64,000 nt of DNA from JAXLXE01 sp046328115 (GCA_046328115.1 JAXLXE010000004.1:1-64000); one strand, 5' to 3'; shown: positions 33,733 through 43,241, counted from the first letter of the stretch. The notes: a model not told the origin generated them from the letters alone. Made by a program: numbers and translations.

Positions 33733-36102
33733 TTGACGTTGCCACGGACCCGCGGCGTCCCCGTGCCACTGACTCCGCTCATCGGACGCGATCGAGAGCG
33801 CCGAGCGGTGACGGCGCTGCTTTCTCGGCCAGACGTGCGTCTCGTCACGCTGACCGGGCCGGGCGGAGTGGGAAAGACCCGCCTCGCGATCGCCGCCGTA
33901 CAGGACTGCGTCAGCAGCTTCCCGGACGGCGTCTGCTTTGTGGACCTGACGGCGGTGGCGGATCCAACCCTGGTCCCGGCCGCGATCATCCGCGTACTTG
34001 ACGTGCCCGAGGTGAGTAAGCGCTCGGTGATCGATCTCCTTGTGGACTACCTGAACGCGCGCGCCACCCTTCTGGTGCTGGACAACGTGGAACAAGTCAT
34101 CGAGGCCACGACCATGCTGGCCGGCCTGCTCGCCGCGTGCCCGTCCCTGAAGATCCTGGTCACCAGCCGGGCCACGCTCCATCTCTCCGGCGAGCACGAG
34201 CTCGCCGTTCCCCCGCTGGAGCTCCCTGACGCGGGAGGGTCCGAGGACGTGCAGGCGCTGGCTGAGTCTCCCGCCATCGCGCTGTTCGTGCAACGCGCGC
34301 AGGCAGTAGCGCCCGATTTCCAGCTCAGCCCCGCGAACGCACGAACCGTCGCCGAGCTGTGCGCGCGTCTGGATGGTCTGCCGCTCGCGATTGAGCTCGC
34401 GGCAGCGCGCATCAAGCTGCTCTCGCCCCAGGCGCTGCTGGAACGGTTGGCACGGCGCCTCGATCTCCTGGTCGGCGGAGCGAGAGACCTGCCTCTCCGT
34501 CAGCGTGCACTCAGAAGCGCCATCGACTGGAGTTTCGGGCTGCTGGAACCGGCCGAACGGTCGCTGTTTGCCTGGCTCTCCGTCTTCGCGGGCGGCTTCA
34601 GCCTGGAATCCGTCGAGGCCATCACCGAAGAACGTAGTAGCGATGACCAGGCGGCGCTTGATCGCCTCGCGTCGCTCGTGGATCACTCGCTGCTCAACCG
34701 CGCCGAGGGTCCAGCCGGCGAACCGCGCTTCACAATGCTGGACACGATTCGCGAATACGCCAGTGAACGGCTCGAAGCGAGCGGGGATGCTATGACCGCT
34801 CGCAAGCGTCACCTGGCGCATTTCGTAGACCTGGCAGAGCGGGCAGACGTGGAGCTCAGCGGCAGACGGCAGGGAGAGTGGTTAGCGCGCCTCGAGCGGG
34901 AGCACGACAACCTGCGGGCTGCGCTGAACTGGTCCATCGAACACGACGCGGCAACGGAGGGACTCCGCCTGGCCGCCGCCCTGGGGCGTTTCTGGGAGAT
35001 GCACGGCCACACCAGCCAGGGTCTGGCGTGGCTCGAGCGGTCCCTCGCGCGCTGGCCAGCCGCGCCACCCGAAGCGAGATCGCGCGCACTCAGCGCAACT
35101 GGCAGCCTGGCCTTCCTACGCGGCGACTACCCCCGCGCCCGGACAGCACTCGAGCAAAGCCTCCAGCTCCACCAGACGATGCGAGATCAGCAGGGGGTTG
35201 CGCTCTGCCTGCACAACCTTGGTCGAGTTGCCCACTACGCGGGCCAATCAGACGCGGCATCGGATCTCTACGAACAGAGCCTCCAGATACGGCACGACCT
35301 GGGTGATCGCCGAGGGGTGGCGCTCTCCCTCAACAGCCAGGGCGTCCTTGCGCGGAACCGAGGCGATCATGAGCGTGCTACGGAGCTGTATGAGCAGAGC
35401 CTGGCGATCTTCCGAGAGCTCGGGGATGGATGGGGGACGGGACTCCTCCTCAACAATCTGGCGCGGGTGAAACGAGATCTCAAGGAGTACCAGGAGGCGG
35501 TAAAGCTGTGTGCCGAGAGCTTCACGTTGTTCCACGGCCTGGGAGACAGTCAGGGTGTGGTCTGGGTTCTCAGCAACCTGATGATCACGGCGCAGCGGCA
35601 GGGCGACCGGGAATGGGCCGCCCGCCTGTTCGGCGCGGGGGAAGCGGCGCGCGCGGCGCTCGGGGCCGCGTCGCTCTCCGTCTCCCCTGCCGAGCGGGCG
35701 GCGCACGACGCGGCCATAGCCGAAGTGCGAACAGCCCTTGGCGAGCAAGCGTTCGAACGAACACAGGCGGAGGGCCGCGCGGCGCCGGCAGAGATGACCG
35801 TACGGGCGCCTGGATCCGCCGCGATGTCGGGGCCTCCAGAGCCCGCCTCGTCCAAGACGCAGCACGCCAATACCCAGCAGCCTCCGGCCTCGGCCAGGCT
35901 CCTGACACGTCGCGAGCGTGAGGTGGCGGCGCTAGTGGCAACCGGCGCAACAGACCGTGACATCGCCCGAACGCTGGTGATCACCGAGGGCACGGTTGGC
36001 GTGCACCTCACGAACATCTTCAGCAAGCTCGATCTGCACACGAGGACCCAGCTTGCCATCTGGGCGACGGAGCACGGACTAGGCCCCGATCGCTCCGCTT
36101 AA
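33733..36102 (+). CDS. LuxR-family regulator with NB-ARC-type ATPase and TPRs
   Basis: A 789-residue signal-transducing ATPase. Near the N-terminus: PLIGRDRERRAVTALL, then Walker A LTGPGGVGKTRLA (about residues 38-50) and Walker B LLVLDNVEQV (about 110). The centre (about 430-650) consists of tetratricopeptide repeats. The C-terminus is a LuxR-type DNA-binding domain: LTRREREVAALVATGATDRD, then TEGTVGVHLTNIFSKLDLHT. ATP-dependent oligomerisation would switch DNA binding. The TTG start at 33733 is tentative; a GTG 27 bases later also fits. Target genes unknown. Confidence 0.87.
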   Translation: MTLPRTRGVPVPLTPLIGRDRERRAVTALLSRPDVRLVTLTGPGGVGKTRLAIAAVQDCVSSFPDGVCFVDLTAVADPTLVPAAIIRVLDVPEVSKRSVIDLLVDYLNARATLLVLDNVEQVIEATTMLAGLLAACPSLKILVTSRATLHLSGEHELAVPPLELPDAGGSEDVQALAESPAIALFVQRAQAVAPDFQLSPANARTVAELCARLDGLPLAIELAAARIKLLSPQALLERLARRLDLLVGGARDLPLRQRALRSAIDWSFGLLEPAERSLFAWLSVFAGGFSLESVEAITEERSSDDQAALDRLASLVDHSLLNRAEGPAGEPRFTMLDTIREYASERLEASGDAMTARKRHLAHFVDLAERADVELSGRRQGEWLARLEREHDNLRAALNWSIEHDAATEGLRLAAALGRFWEMHGHTSQGLAWLERSLARWPAAPPEARSRALSATGSLAFLRGDYPRARTALEQSLQLHQTMRDQQGVALCLHNLGRVAHYAGQSDAASDLYEQSLQIRHDLGDRRGVALSLNSQGVLARNRGDHERATELYEQSLAIFRELGDGWGTGLLLNNLARVKRDLKEYQEAVKLCAESFTLFHGLGDSQGVVWVLSNLMITAQRQGDREWAARLFGAGEAARAALGAASLSVSPAERAAHDAAIAEVRTALGEQAFERTQAEGRAAPAEMTVRAPGSAAMSGPPEPASSKTQHANTQQPPASARLLTRREREVAALVATGATDRDIARTLVITEGTVGVHLTNIFSKLDLHTRTQLAIWATEHGLGPDRSA

Positions 36103-36241
36103 TCGCATCGCTCTAACGAACGTCATAGGCGCCGCCCACTGGAACCTATCGCGACCGGGTCCGTCAAAATATGCCGAACGCCAGTCGAGCGCGCTCGGGG
36201 CTCGGGCGCACCATGTTGGCATCACCGTGGGAGGTGTCATC

Positions 36242-37159
36242 ATGGCAATGCGGTACATTCGGGAGCTCCCCTCGTCCATCGCACGAGGCGGTGCGTGGAG
36301 CATCCTGGCCGCGGTGGCCACGGCAGCGGTGGTGCTGCTGGCGTTCTCTGAAAGTCGCGCCGCGGCGGTCGGCGCGGAGCGCGTGCACGGCTGGCAGGCC
36401 CCACTCGGCAAGGGGTCCATCGCCAGCTACGCCGATCTGCAGGACAACGGCGTGCCACGGACCCTCGGCATCGCGATCGACGCCGCGGCGCTGTCCAGCC
36501 TTCCGGTGGCGTCCACGGACGGGCACCACTGCTTCGACCGGAACGGCGATGGCGTGGCCAGTCCGGCAACGGAGTGCGCTCACACCCACGAGCTCGTGGT
36601 CCCCCTCCCGGACGCGGTCACCCGTCGCGATGACGTGCCGTTGAAGTGGGTGCTGTTCAACTGGAACAAACACGGGCACATGCCGCCTGGGATCTACGAC
36701 GTGGCGCACTTCGACGTGCACTTCTACATGGTCCCGATCCAGGATGTATTCGCCATCCACGACGGGCCGTGCGGGCCCGAGATGGTGGACTGCGCCCACT
36801 ACGACATCGCGAAGCAGCCGCTAGCTGATGGCCTGATGCACCCGGACTTCAAGGATGTGGACGCGGTTGCGCCGGCCATGGGCAACCACCTGGTGGACGT
36901 CAGTGGCGACGAGTTCAACGGCCAGCCGTTCACTTCGAGCTGGATCTACGGCTCGTACGGCGGCCGTGTGACCTTTTTCGAGCAGATGATCGCGCTGGAC
37001 TTCCTGAAGACGCGGCCAAACATGTGCGCCGGGATCAAGCAGACGCCGGAGGTCGCGGTGTCCGGCCACTATCCCACCCAGCGCTGCATCCGCTACGACC
37101 GGGATTCAGACACCTACCTGGTGTCGCTGGAAAACTTCGTCTACCGCGCGGCGCGGTAA
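36242..37159 (+). CDS. Exported TTHB210-like (DUF5602) protein
   Basis: A 305-residue protein with an N-terminal signal segment (GAWSILAAVATAAVVLLAFS, ending near SRAAAVGA). The mature part matches TTHB210-like proteins: HGWQAPLGKGSIASYADLQD, DGHHCFDRNGDG, the NWNKHGHMPPGIYDVAHFDV block, and HFYMVP. Many His and Asp residues suggest metal binding outside the membrane. GGGAGG 10 bases before the ATG at 36242 fixes the start. In Thermus the relative is anti-sigma-factor-associated; the function here is unknown. Confidence 0.72.
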   Translation: MAMRYIRELPSSIARGGAWSILAAVATAAVVLLAFSESRAAAVGAERVHGWQAPLGKGSIASYADLQDNGVPRTLGIAIDAAALSSLPVASTDGHHCFDRNGDGVASPATECAHTHELVVPLPDAVTRRDDVPLKWVLFNWNKHGHMPPGIYDVAHFDVHFYMVPIQDVFAIHDGPCGPEMVDCAHYDIAKQPLADGLMHPDFKDVDAVAPAMGNHLVDVSGDEFNGQPFTSSWIYGSYGGRVTFFEQMIALDFLKTRPNMCAGIKQTPEVAVSGHYPTQRCIRYDRDSDTYLVSLENFVYRAAR

Positions 37160-37212
37160 CCGTCAGTTTGCACACTCGCGGTCCCCGCTAGGGGCTGCCC
37201 AGGAGGTCACGC

Positions 37213-38130
37213 ATGAGAGCTGGGGTATTTCTGCCGCACATGGGCACGGGGATGAGCCCGCTGGCACTGGTGGCATCAGCACGGCGCGCGGAAGAGCTGG
37301 GGTACGACAACGTCTGGGTGGCAGAGCGGCTGCTCTACCCCACCGCCCCGCGATCCCAGTACCCGGCGACTCCTGATGGTTCACTCCCCAGCATGTACCG
37401 GAGGTCACTCACGCCCATCGAGACACTCACCTACGTGGCGGCGCACACCACACGCATCGGGCTCGGCACAAGCGTGTTGATCATGCCGCTCCACAATCCG
37501 GTCATGCTCGCCCGGCAGCTCGCCTCGCTCGACGTGTTGTCGGGCGGGCGGCTCCGGGTGGGGCTGGGCCAGGGATGGTCAGTGGACGAGATCGAGGCCG
37601 CCGGCAGTACGACAAACGGGCGCGCGGCGCGCGCCGATGAGTTCGTCGAAGTGCTGAAGACCGTCTGGACCACCGATCCCGCCGCTCACGCGGGCACCCA
37701 CTACACGCTTCCAGAGTCCACCATGCTGCCCAAGCCCGCGCAGAAGCCGCATCCGCCCATCTACATGGCGGCCTACGCACCTGACGCCTTGAAGCGCACG
37801 GGGAGATTGGCGGATGGATGGATGCCCGCGGGCGTCCCGTTAGCGGCCGTCTGGCAGATGATGAGCCAGGTCCGCGAGGCAGCCTGGGCGGCCGGTCGGG
37901 AAGCAATGAAGCTAGAGCTCCTGATCCTGGCATTCCCCGCGATCCTGCCGACCTCGCCGGGCGAGAATCGACCGGACTTCGTGGGTACGCTGGACGAGAT
38001 CCGGCGTGACGTGGAAAAGGCTCGCGAGATTGGTGCCACCGAGATCATCTTCACCCCCGGCTGCTCCACGGGCGACCTCGTGATCGAGGAGTACACGGCC
38101 GGGCTGGAGACGCTACGGGCGCTGGTTTAG
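37213..38130 (+). CDS. LLM-class F420/FMN-dependent oxidoreductase
   Basis: A 305-residue luciferase-like TIM-barrel oxidoreductase. Hallmarks are GVFLPHMGTGMSPLALVASA, RRAEELGYDNVWVAERLLYP, TRIGLGTSVLIMPLHNPVML, and LSGGRLRVGLGQGWSVDE. The family contains F420-dependent dehydrogenases common in Actinobacteria and Chloroflexi. CAGGAGGTCACGC precedes the ATG at 37213. It runs with the aldo/keto reductase downstream (145-base gap), possibly one transcript. Substrate unknown. Confidence 0.88.
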   Translation: MRAGVFLPHMGTGMSPLALVASARRAEELGYDNVWVAERLLYPTAPRSQYPATPDGSLPSMYRRSLTPIETLTYVAAHTTRIGLGTSVLIMPLHNPVMLARQLASLDVLSGGRLRVGLGQGWSVDEIEAAGSTTNGRAARADEFVEVLKTVWTTDPAAHAGTHYTLPESTMLPKPAQKPHPPIYMAAYAPDALKRTGRLADGWMPAGVPLAAVWQMMSQVREAAWAAGREAMKLELLILAFPAILPTSPGENRPDFVGTLDEIRRDVEKAREIGATEIIFTPGCSTGDLVIEEYTAGLETLRALV

Positions 38131-38275
38131 GAGGCGCCCGCGCACGGCCGTGTCCTACCCGTACCTGACCGCGGGGCGTGTGCGACAATCGCGCATGACC
38201 CCTGCGCGGGGAGCGGGAGTCGCGTGGCAGGCCAATCATCGACCCGCCGCGGATCAAGGAGGGAGACAGGACATC

Positions 38276-39196
38276 GTGCAATATCGGCAGCTTGGCAACT
38301 CCGGCCTGACCGTCTCGGTCGTCGGCCTCGGCGCGAACAATTTCGGGGGGCGCCTGGACCAGCAGCAGACCACCGCCGTGGTCTCCGCGGCGATCGATGC
38401 CGGCATCAATCACATCGATACAGCGGAGGTCTACGGTGGGGGTGGTGGCTCCGAGCGCATGATCGGTGAGGCGCTCAAGGGGAAGCGGGACAAGGTGGTG
38501 CTGGCCACCAAATTCGGCCACCAGGGCCGGGCACCGGACAATGCGCCCGGTTCACGCAGAAACGTCCGGCGGGCCATCGAAGACAGCCTTCGGCGACTAC
38601 AGACGGACTACATCGACCTCTACTATCTGCACTTCCCAGACGCGGTGACGCCGGTCGCGGAGACGCTGGCGGCGATGACCGAGCTCATCGCGGAGGGAAA
38701 GGTGCGCTACATCGCGGAGTGCAACTTCCCCGCCTGGCAGGTTGTGGAGGCTGAGTGGACCGCCCGCGCGGAGCACACGGCGCGGTTCATCGCCTGCCAG
38801 CACCATTACAGCCTGCTCCACCGGGCGCCGGAGGCGGAGCTTCTGCCCGCCTGCCAGCGTTACGGCATCGGGTTCGTGCCGTACTTCCCGCTGGCACAGG
38901 GGCTGCTGACTGGCAAGTACCGCCGCGGTGAGGCGGCGCCGGCGGGCACGCGCCTGGCGGATCGCCCGGCCGCGCTGACCGACGAGGTGTTTGACCGGCT
39001 GGCCGCCATCCAGGCGTACGCGGACGAACGCGGCCTATCACTCCTCCAGGTCGCCATCGGTGGAATCGCGGCTCAACCAGGCGTCGCCTCGGTGATCGCC
39101 GGGGCCACGAAGCCCGAGCAGATAGCTGCCAACGTCGCGGCGGCCGAATGGATCCCCTCGGCCGAGGATCTGGCCGCCCTGAACGCCCTGCGGTAA
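38276..39196 (+). CDS. Aldo/keto reductase (complete tetrad)
   Basis: A 306-residue NADPH-dependent aldo/keto reductase. The catalytic tetrad is complete: Asp and Tyr in HIDTAEVYGGGGGSE, Lys in VVLATKFGHQG, His in YYLHFPDAV. The C-terminal VIAGATKPEQIAANV is the cofactor phosphate-binding region. GTG at 38276, preceded by AAGGAGGGAGAC, is preferred over upstream starts in the same frame. It belongs to a different subgroup from the two similar reductases at 39292 and 51978. Converges on the operon ending at 39292. Confidence 0.87.
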   Translation: MQYRQLGNSGLTVSVVGLGANNFGGRLDQQQTTAVVSAAIDAGINHIDTAEVYGGGGGSERMIGEALKGKRDKVVLATKFGHQGRAPDNAPGSRRNVRRAIEDSLRRLQTDYIDLYYLHFPDAVTPVAETLAAMTELIAEGKVRYIAECNFPAWQVVEAEWTARAEHTARFIACQHHYSLLHRAPEAELLPACQRYGIGFVPYFPLAQGLLTGKYRRGEAAPAGTRLADRPAALTDEVFDRLAAIQAYADERGLSLLQVAIGGIAAQPGVASVIAGATKPEQIAANVAAAEWIPSAEDLAALNALR

Positions 39197-39265
39197 GACC
39201 GCCCGGTGTAGCTGCCCGCGGCGGAAGGATCGCTACCAGAGTGGGCGGAGGCAGGGGGCGAACGT

Positions 39266-39290
39266 GCCCCCAGGCCTCCGGCCCGGGGGC
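39266..39290. terminator. GC-rich hairpin between convergent reductase genes
   Basis: GCCCCCAGGCC and GGCCCGGGGGC pair over 11 positions with one mismatch and a 3-base loop. It lies 2 bases beyond the end of the minus-strand operon and 70 bases after the plus-strand reductase. No T-run, so it may act for both genes weakly. Confidence 0.45.
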
Positions 39291-39291
39291 G

Positions 39292-40293
39292 CTACCGGCG
39301 GACCGGCCGGCGGTCCGCCGGCCACGCCATGCGGAACTCCGGCCCGCCAATCAGGGCAAGATCAAGGCGGCCGGCCTCGGCAATCGACTCGAGCTGCGCC
39401 CGGGAGAGCTTCGATCCGAACGCGGCGACGTTTTGCTCGATCTCCTTTGGCGAGATCATGCCTGGCACCGTCTGGTCCACCAGCGGCTCGGTGTAGGAGA
39501 AGGCAAGCGCCGCCTCCTGGATCGATACGCCAAGCTCGGCACACCTGCGCTCCATCTTGCGCACGGCGTCGGCCACCTCGGGCAGCGCCGGGAAGTACGT
39601 GTAAAGCCCCTCTTCGGCTCCAGTCGCCAGGATGCTCCCGCCGAATGGCGCCGCGGCAACCGTCGCCACCCCCTTTGCGCGCGCCGCGGCCAGCAGCCCG
39701 CACGCCTTTGCCGTTGGATTGAGCAGCGTGTAGAGCCGCGGGAATTGGATGGCGTCGAACTCACCGCACTCCACCGCCATCTGCAGCGGCTTGAGCGTTC
39801 CGGTGGCAATGCCAACGTATCCGAGCAATCCTTCGGACTGGAGCTTTCGCAGCGCCTCGAGCCCGCCGCCGGGCCCCAGCACGGTCTTCATGTCGTTCTC
39901 GTCGCGCGGGTCGTGCACGAACATGAGCGGGATCTTCTCGATCCGCAGCTCGCGTAGCGTGCGCTCAGCGCTGGCTCTGAATTGATCGGCGCTGAACCCC
40001 TTCCCGTGCCCGAACTTGGTGAAGATCATCAGATCGTCGGGCGCGCCCGCCTCCGGCAGAAGGCGGCCAAGGAGCGCCTCGTTCTCGTAGGCCTCGGCGG
40101 TGTGGATGCAGCGGATTCCCGCCGCGAAAGCGGCCCGCAGCGCGGCCACGATCGCCTGATCGCCCTCCAGCCGCGTCTGCTCTGGCCCCTGCCCGCCCCA
40201 GCCGTAGGCGCCGATCGCCAGCTTTGTGGTGCGCAGGCCGGTCCGGCCAAGGGTGACCCACGGCACGGCGGGCAACGGTGTAGCTGTACTCAT
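39292..40293 (-). CDS. Aldo/keto reductase with Asp-to-His change in the tetrad
   Basis: A 333-residue aldo/keto reductase, last gene of the ten-gene operon. It begins with LGRTGLRTTKLAIGAYGWGG. Tetrad: Tyr in AEAYENEALLG, Lys in IFTKFGHGKG, His in MFVHDPRDEN. The position normally held by Asp (FDTA..Y) is His here: CIHTAEAYENE. Its close paralogue at 51978 keeps DTADQY. Loss of that Asp normally lowers reductase activity, so this copy may have changed reaction or be non-catalytic. The ATG at 40293 lies 65 bases after the dehydrogenase gene. Confidence 0.82.
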   Translation of the reverse strand: MSTATPLPAVPWVTLGRTGLRTTKLAIGAYGWGGQGPEQTRLEGDQAIVAALRAAFAAGIRCIHTAEAYENEALLGRLLPEAGAPDDLMIFTKFGHGKGFSADQFRASAERTLRELRIEKIPLMFVHDPRDENDMKTVLGPGGGLEALRKLQSEGLLGYVGIATGTLKPLQMAVECGEFDAIQFPRLYTLLNPTAKACGLLAAARAKGVATVAAAPFGGSILATGAEEGLYTYFPALPEVADAVRKMERRCAELGVSIQEAALAFSYTEPLVDQTVPGMISPKEIEQNVAAFGSKLSRAQLESIAEAGRLDLALIGGPEFRMAWPADRRPVRR

Positions 40294-40358
40294 AGTCTCC
40301 GTCCTTCTTCTGAGCCCGAAGTTAAGCCTGATTCCTGAGCCCGCGGGCCGCGCCGACC

Positions 40359-41345
40359 TCAGCGCCGCTCCGCGATGAACCGCTCCCAAACGGCGGGGTT
40401 GATCAGCCCATCGGGCCGCTCGCCACGCAGCACGCGTACCACGTTCTCGGCAGCCGCCCGGATCGACGCAGTCACCGCGCTCTCCGTGCTGCCAGCCGCG
40501 TGTGGCGCCAGCACCACGTTGTCTAGCTCGCGAAACAGCGCGTCGTAGTTTGGTTCGACAACCCGCACGTCCAACGCGGCTCCGGCAATGCGTCTCTCGG
40601 CGAGCGCGCGATACAGGGCTTCCTCATCCACCAGGGGGCCGCGGGCCGCGTTGACGAGGTACGCCGTCGGCTTCATCAGGCCAAGCGTCCGATCGTTCAC
40701 CGTGTTCTCGGTCTCGGCAGAAGACGGGAGGTGGAGTGTGACGAAATCACTCTCCGCAAAGACGCGCTCCAGCGGCGCCAGCTCCACCCCGTGTTCCCGA
40801 ACGAACGCCTGATCCGGATAGGGCTCATAGGCCAGGATCCGCATGTCGAAGCCCCGCGCCCTTCGCGCCACGCCACGTCCGATGTTGCCGAGTCCGACGA
40901 TGCCCAGCGTCTTCTGCCAGATGTCAGCGCCCAGTCGTGATTGCCAGGTGCCCGCCTTGACCTCGCGATCAAAGACCGGTATCCAGCGGGCCACGCTCAA
41001 CAACAGACCCAGCGTGAAGTCGGCCACGGCGTTGGCGTTGGCCCCGGGTGTGTTGCTCACCACCACCCCGCGCGCCGTCGCCGCGTCCACGTCAACGGCG
41101 TCGTAGCCAATGCCAATTCTTGATACGTGCCGCAGTTGGGGCGCGCCGTCGAACACCGCCGCCGTGTAAGGCTCGATGATGGCGACGACCGCCGCGCAGC
41201 CATCGAGCGCGCGGATCAGGTCGGCGGCCGGCGTCTGCGGGTTGGCCGGGACGTGGCGGACATCGTGTCCCGCCGCGTAGAGCGGCGCTAGCGGGCCATT
41301 CGGCCCAGGCCCAGTATGGCGGCGCGTCACCAGCACCGTTGACAT
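40359..41345 (-). CDS. D-2-hydroxyacid dehydrogenase
   Basis: A 328-residue NAD-dependent D-isomer-specific 2-hydroxyacid dehydrogenase. The Rossmann motif is LGIVGLGNIGRGVARRARGF. Catalytic Arg is in VNAARGPLVDEEAL and the His in VVLAPHAAGSTESA; the Glu is likely in ALDVRVVEPN. The family reduces 2-keto acids such as glyoxylate, hydroxypyruvate or 3-phosphoglycerate precursors. The GAGGAG preceding the ATG at 41345 is itself inside a longer open frame to 41363. Mid-operon position suggests it processes a hydroxy-acid product of the imported compound. Confidence 0.88.
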   Translation of the reverse strand: MSTVLVTRRHTGPGPNGPLAPLYAAGHDVRHVPANPQTPAADLIRALDGCAAVVAIIEPYTAAVFDGAPQLRHVSRIGIGYDAVDVDAATARGVVVSNTPGANANAVADFTLGLLLSVARWIPVFDREVKAGTWQSRLGADIWQKTLGIVGLGNIGRGVARRARGFDMRILAYEPYPDQAFVREHGVELAPLERVFAESDFVTLHLPSSAETENTVNDRTLGLMKPTAYLVNAARGPLVDEEALYRALAERRIAGAALDVRVVEPNYDALFRELDNVVLAPHAAGSTESAVTASIRAAAENVVRVLRGERPDGLINPAVWERFIAERR

Positions 41346-41418
41346 GACGTATGTCTCCTCCACAGATCAGTTGGCCGGTCAAGGCCCCGGCTCGTCCAAC
41401 GTAGCCCGCCGCTCCCGT

Positions 41419-42270
41419 TCAACCTCTGGGGGAGGTTCTGAGAGGCTGAGCCTTGAGCGCCCCGATCTCCGCCGCGACACCCTCCTCGATCGGAATGCGC
41501 TCGATGGCGGACTCCCCGAAGAACCCCTGCACGTCTGTATTGGCGTACAGATGCTCGGTGTCGCTCGGTCGCGCAAACGGGCCGCCGTGCGCCAGGCAGA
41601 TCACGTCAGGGCTGACCGCGCGTGCGGCCTCCACGATGGACTGGACGTGTGCGCACGACTCAGCCAGAGGCATCTGCGGCTCCCGAGGGCCAACCATCCC
41701 GCCCACGGTCAGGCCACACCGCGCCACCACCACGTCCGCCCCGGCCGTGGCCAACCCGCTCGCGTGCTCCTCGGAGAAGGCGAAGCCGAGCGTGAAGAGG
41801 TCACGCGCTCGCGCAAGCTCTATGAGCTCGTACTCACGCTCGACACCCTGCCCAACGTCCGAGCGCGCCCGTCCCCAGCTCGGGATCGCCGCGACCGAGG
41901 GGAAGTTGCCAACGCCGTCAAAGCCGAGCTGCTGGATCTCGCTGACTACCCTTGGCAGACGCCGGCGGGTCGGGTCGGTGGCCTCCACCCCAGCGATGAT
42001 CGGCGTCCGCTCGACCACGTTGTCTATCTGTGGGTAGAGCGACAACGTCATGGATGTAGCGTTGCCGAGCGTGACGGTCGTCGGCATCCCCTGCATCCGC
42101 GAGATCCCGGTGCACAAGATGACGATCAGGTCGGCCCCGGCGACTTCGGCGCACTTCGCGACGATGCCCGAGCCGGCCGCCACCGCGATGATAGGCTCGC
42201 CGCGCGCCAGGGTCGCGTGTAGCCGCCCAATGATGGCGCCGCGAGTGAAGGACCGCTCTGGAATGGGCAT
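41419..42270 (-). CDS. PEP-hydrolase-like TIM-barrel protein (paralogue 1)
   Basis: A 283-residue member of the 'phosphoenolpyruvate hydrolase-like' TIM-barrel family, the same fold as the C-terminal half of plant Tm-1. Features: SGIVAKCAEVAGADLIVILC, CTGISRMQGMPTTVTLGNAT, VICLAHGGPFARPSDTEHLY, and GFFGESAIERIPIEEGV. It diverges from the other copies at several conserved positions (CTGISR for YxTGxSR). GGAGGGCGGTGAGGCC precedes the ATG. Only 4 bases separate it from the preceding paralogue, a clear tandem duplication. Reaction unproven. Confidence 0.8.
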   Translation of the reverse strand: MPIPERSFTRGAIIGRLHATLARGEPIIAVAAGSGIVAKCAEVAGADLIVILCTGISRMQGMPTTVTLGNATSMTLSLYPQIDNVVERTPIIAGVEATDPTRRRLPRVVSEIQQLGFDGVGNFPSVAAIPSWGRARSDVGQGVEREYELIELARARDLFTLGFAFSEEHASGLATAGADVVVARCGLTVGGMVGPREPQMPLAESCAHVQSIVEAARAVSPDVICLAHGGPFARPSDTEHLYANTDVQGFFGESAIERIPIEEGVAAEIGALKAQPLRTSPRG

Positions 42271-42274
42271 GGCC

Positions 42275-43132
42275 TCACCGCCCTCCAGCATTCGCGAGGA
42301 CACGCGGACGCTTTGACTTGAACGCCTTGACCGCGTTGATGACGGCGGTTTCAACGGGGATTCGTTCGACGCTCGAGGCGCCCAGGAAACCCTGGGCATC
42401 GGTATGGTCGTACAGGTAGCGCGTGTCGCTAGGACCCGAGATCGGGCCGCCGTGCGAGAGGCAGATGATGTCTGGGTTCTCGCGACGTGCCAGGTCAATC
42501 AGCTTCTGGACGTGCTCGGCGGCGGCCTCGAGTGACATGGCGGACGCCCCCGCGCCGGCCAGCCCGCCAGTGGTCCAGCCCGCGTGCGGCACGATGACGT
42601 CAGCGCCGGCCGCGGCCAGCCCCTGGGTCTGCTCCTCGGTGTAGCCGTAGCAGCACGTGAAGTAGTCCAGCCTCCGCGCAATCCGAACCATCTCGAAGTC
42701 GCGCTCCACACCCAGCCCCACGCTGCGACGGTCGCGATTGCGCGCCGCGCTCGGTCCGGTCGTAGGGAAGTTGATCAGCCCGTCGAACCCCGCGGCGCGG
42801 AAGTCCTGGACCAGGCGTTCCAGATCCATGTAGGCGGGATCCTGTGCCTCAGCCCCGCCGACGATTGGCGTACGCGTGACCACATTCGCGATCTCCGGGT
42901 ACATCGCGAGGGTGGACGGGTTGGCGTGGTTCATGGTGTGGGTCGTCGGCAGACCCATCAAGCGGGACGTGCCGGTGTTGTAGACGATGATCAAATCCGC
43001 GCCGCCGGCTTCCGCCGATTTCGCGATGAGCCCGGAGCTGCTGCCTGCGCCGATGATCGGTTGCCCATCGGCGATGCTCGTCCGCAGTCTAGCCAGGATC
43101 TGCGCGCGGCTGAACGGTCGACGATCGGTCAT
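42275..43132 (-). CDS. PEP-hydrolase-like TIM-barrel protein (paralogue 2)
   Basis: A 285-residue TIM-barrel protein of the same family. Blocks: GAGSSSGLIAKSAEAGGADL, VYNTGTSRLMGLPTTHTMNH, DGLINFPTTGPSAA, PHAGWTTGGLAGAGASAMSL, and ICLSHGGPISGPSDTRYLYD, ending GFLGASSVERIPVETAV. It keeps most of the residues shared by the copies at 44024 and 54605. The start MTDRRPFSRAQILARL matches the other copies in length. The bicupin gene lies 109 bases upstream. Function unknown; probably a lyase, aldolase or hydrolase on a small acid. Confidence 0.8.
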   Translation of the reverse strand: MTDRRPFSRAQILARLRTSIADGQPIIGAGSSSGLIAKSAEAGGADLIIVYNTGTSRLMGLPTTHTMNHANPSTLAMYPEIANVVTRTPIVGGAEAQDPAYMDLERLVQDFRAAGFDGLINFPTTGPSAARNRDRRSVGLGVERDFEMVRIARRLDYFTCCYGYTEEQTQGLAAAGADVIVPHAGWTTGGLAGAGASAMSLEAAAEHVQKLIDLARRENPDIICLSHGGPISGPSDTRYLYDHTDAQGFLGASSVERIPVETAVINAVKAFKSKRPRVLANAGGR

Positions 43133-43241
43133 CGGATGCTCCTCCGAGGACAGACACGGCCGTCGCCGGGTGCGCACGCACCCCGCGACGGCCGATCTCT
43201 GAGATTGCGCCGGGCTGGCCGGCGGAGGGTGCTCCTCCGGT

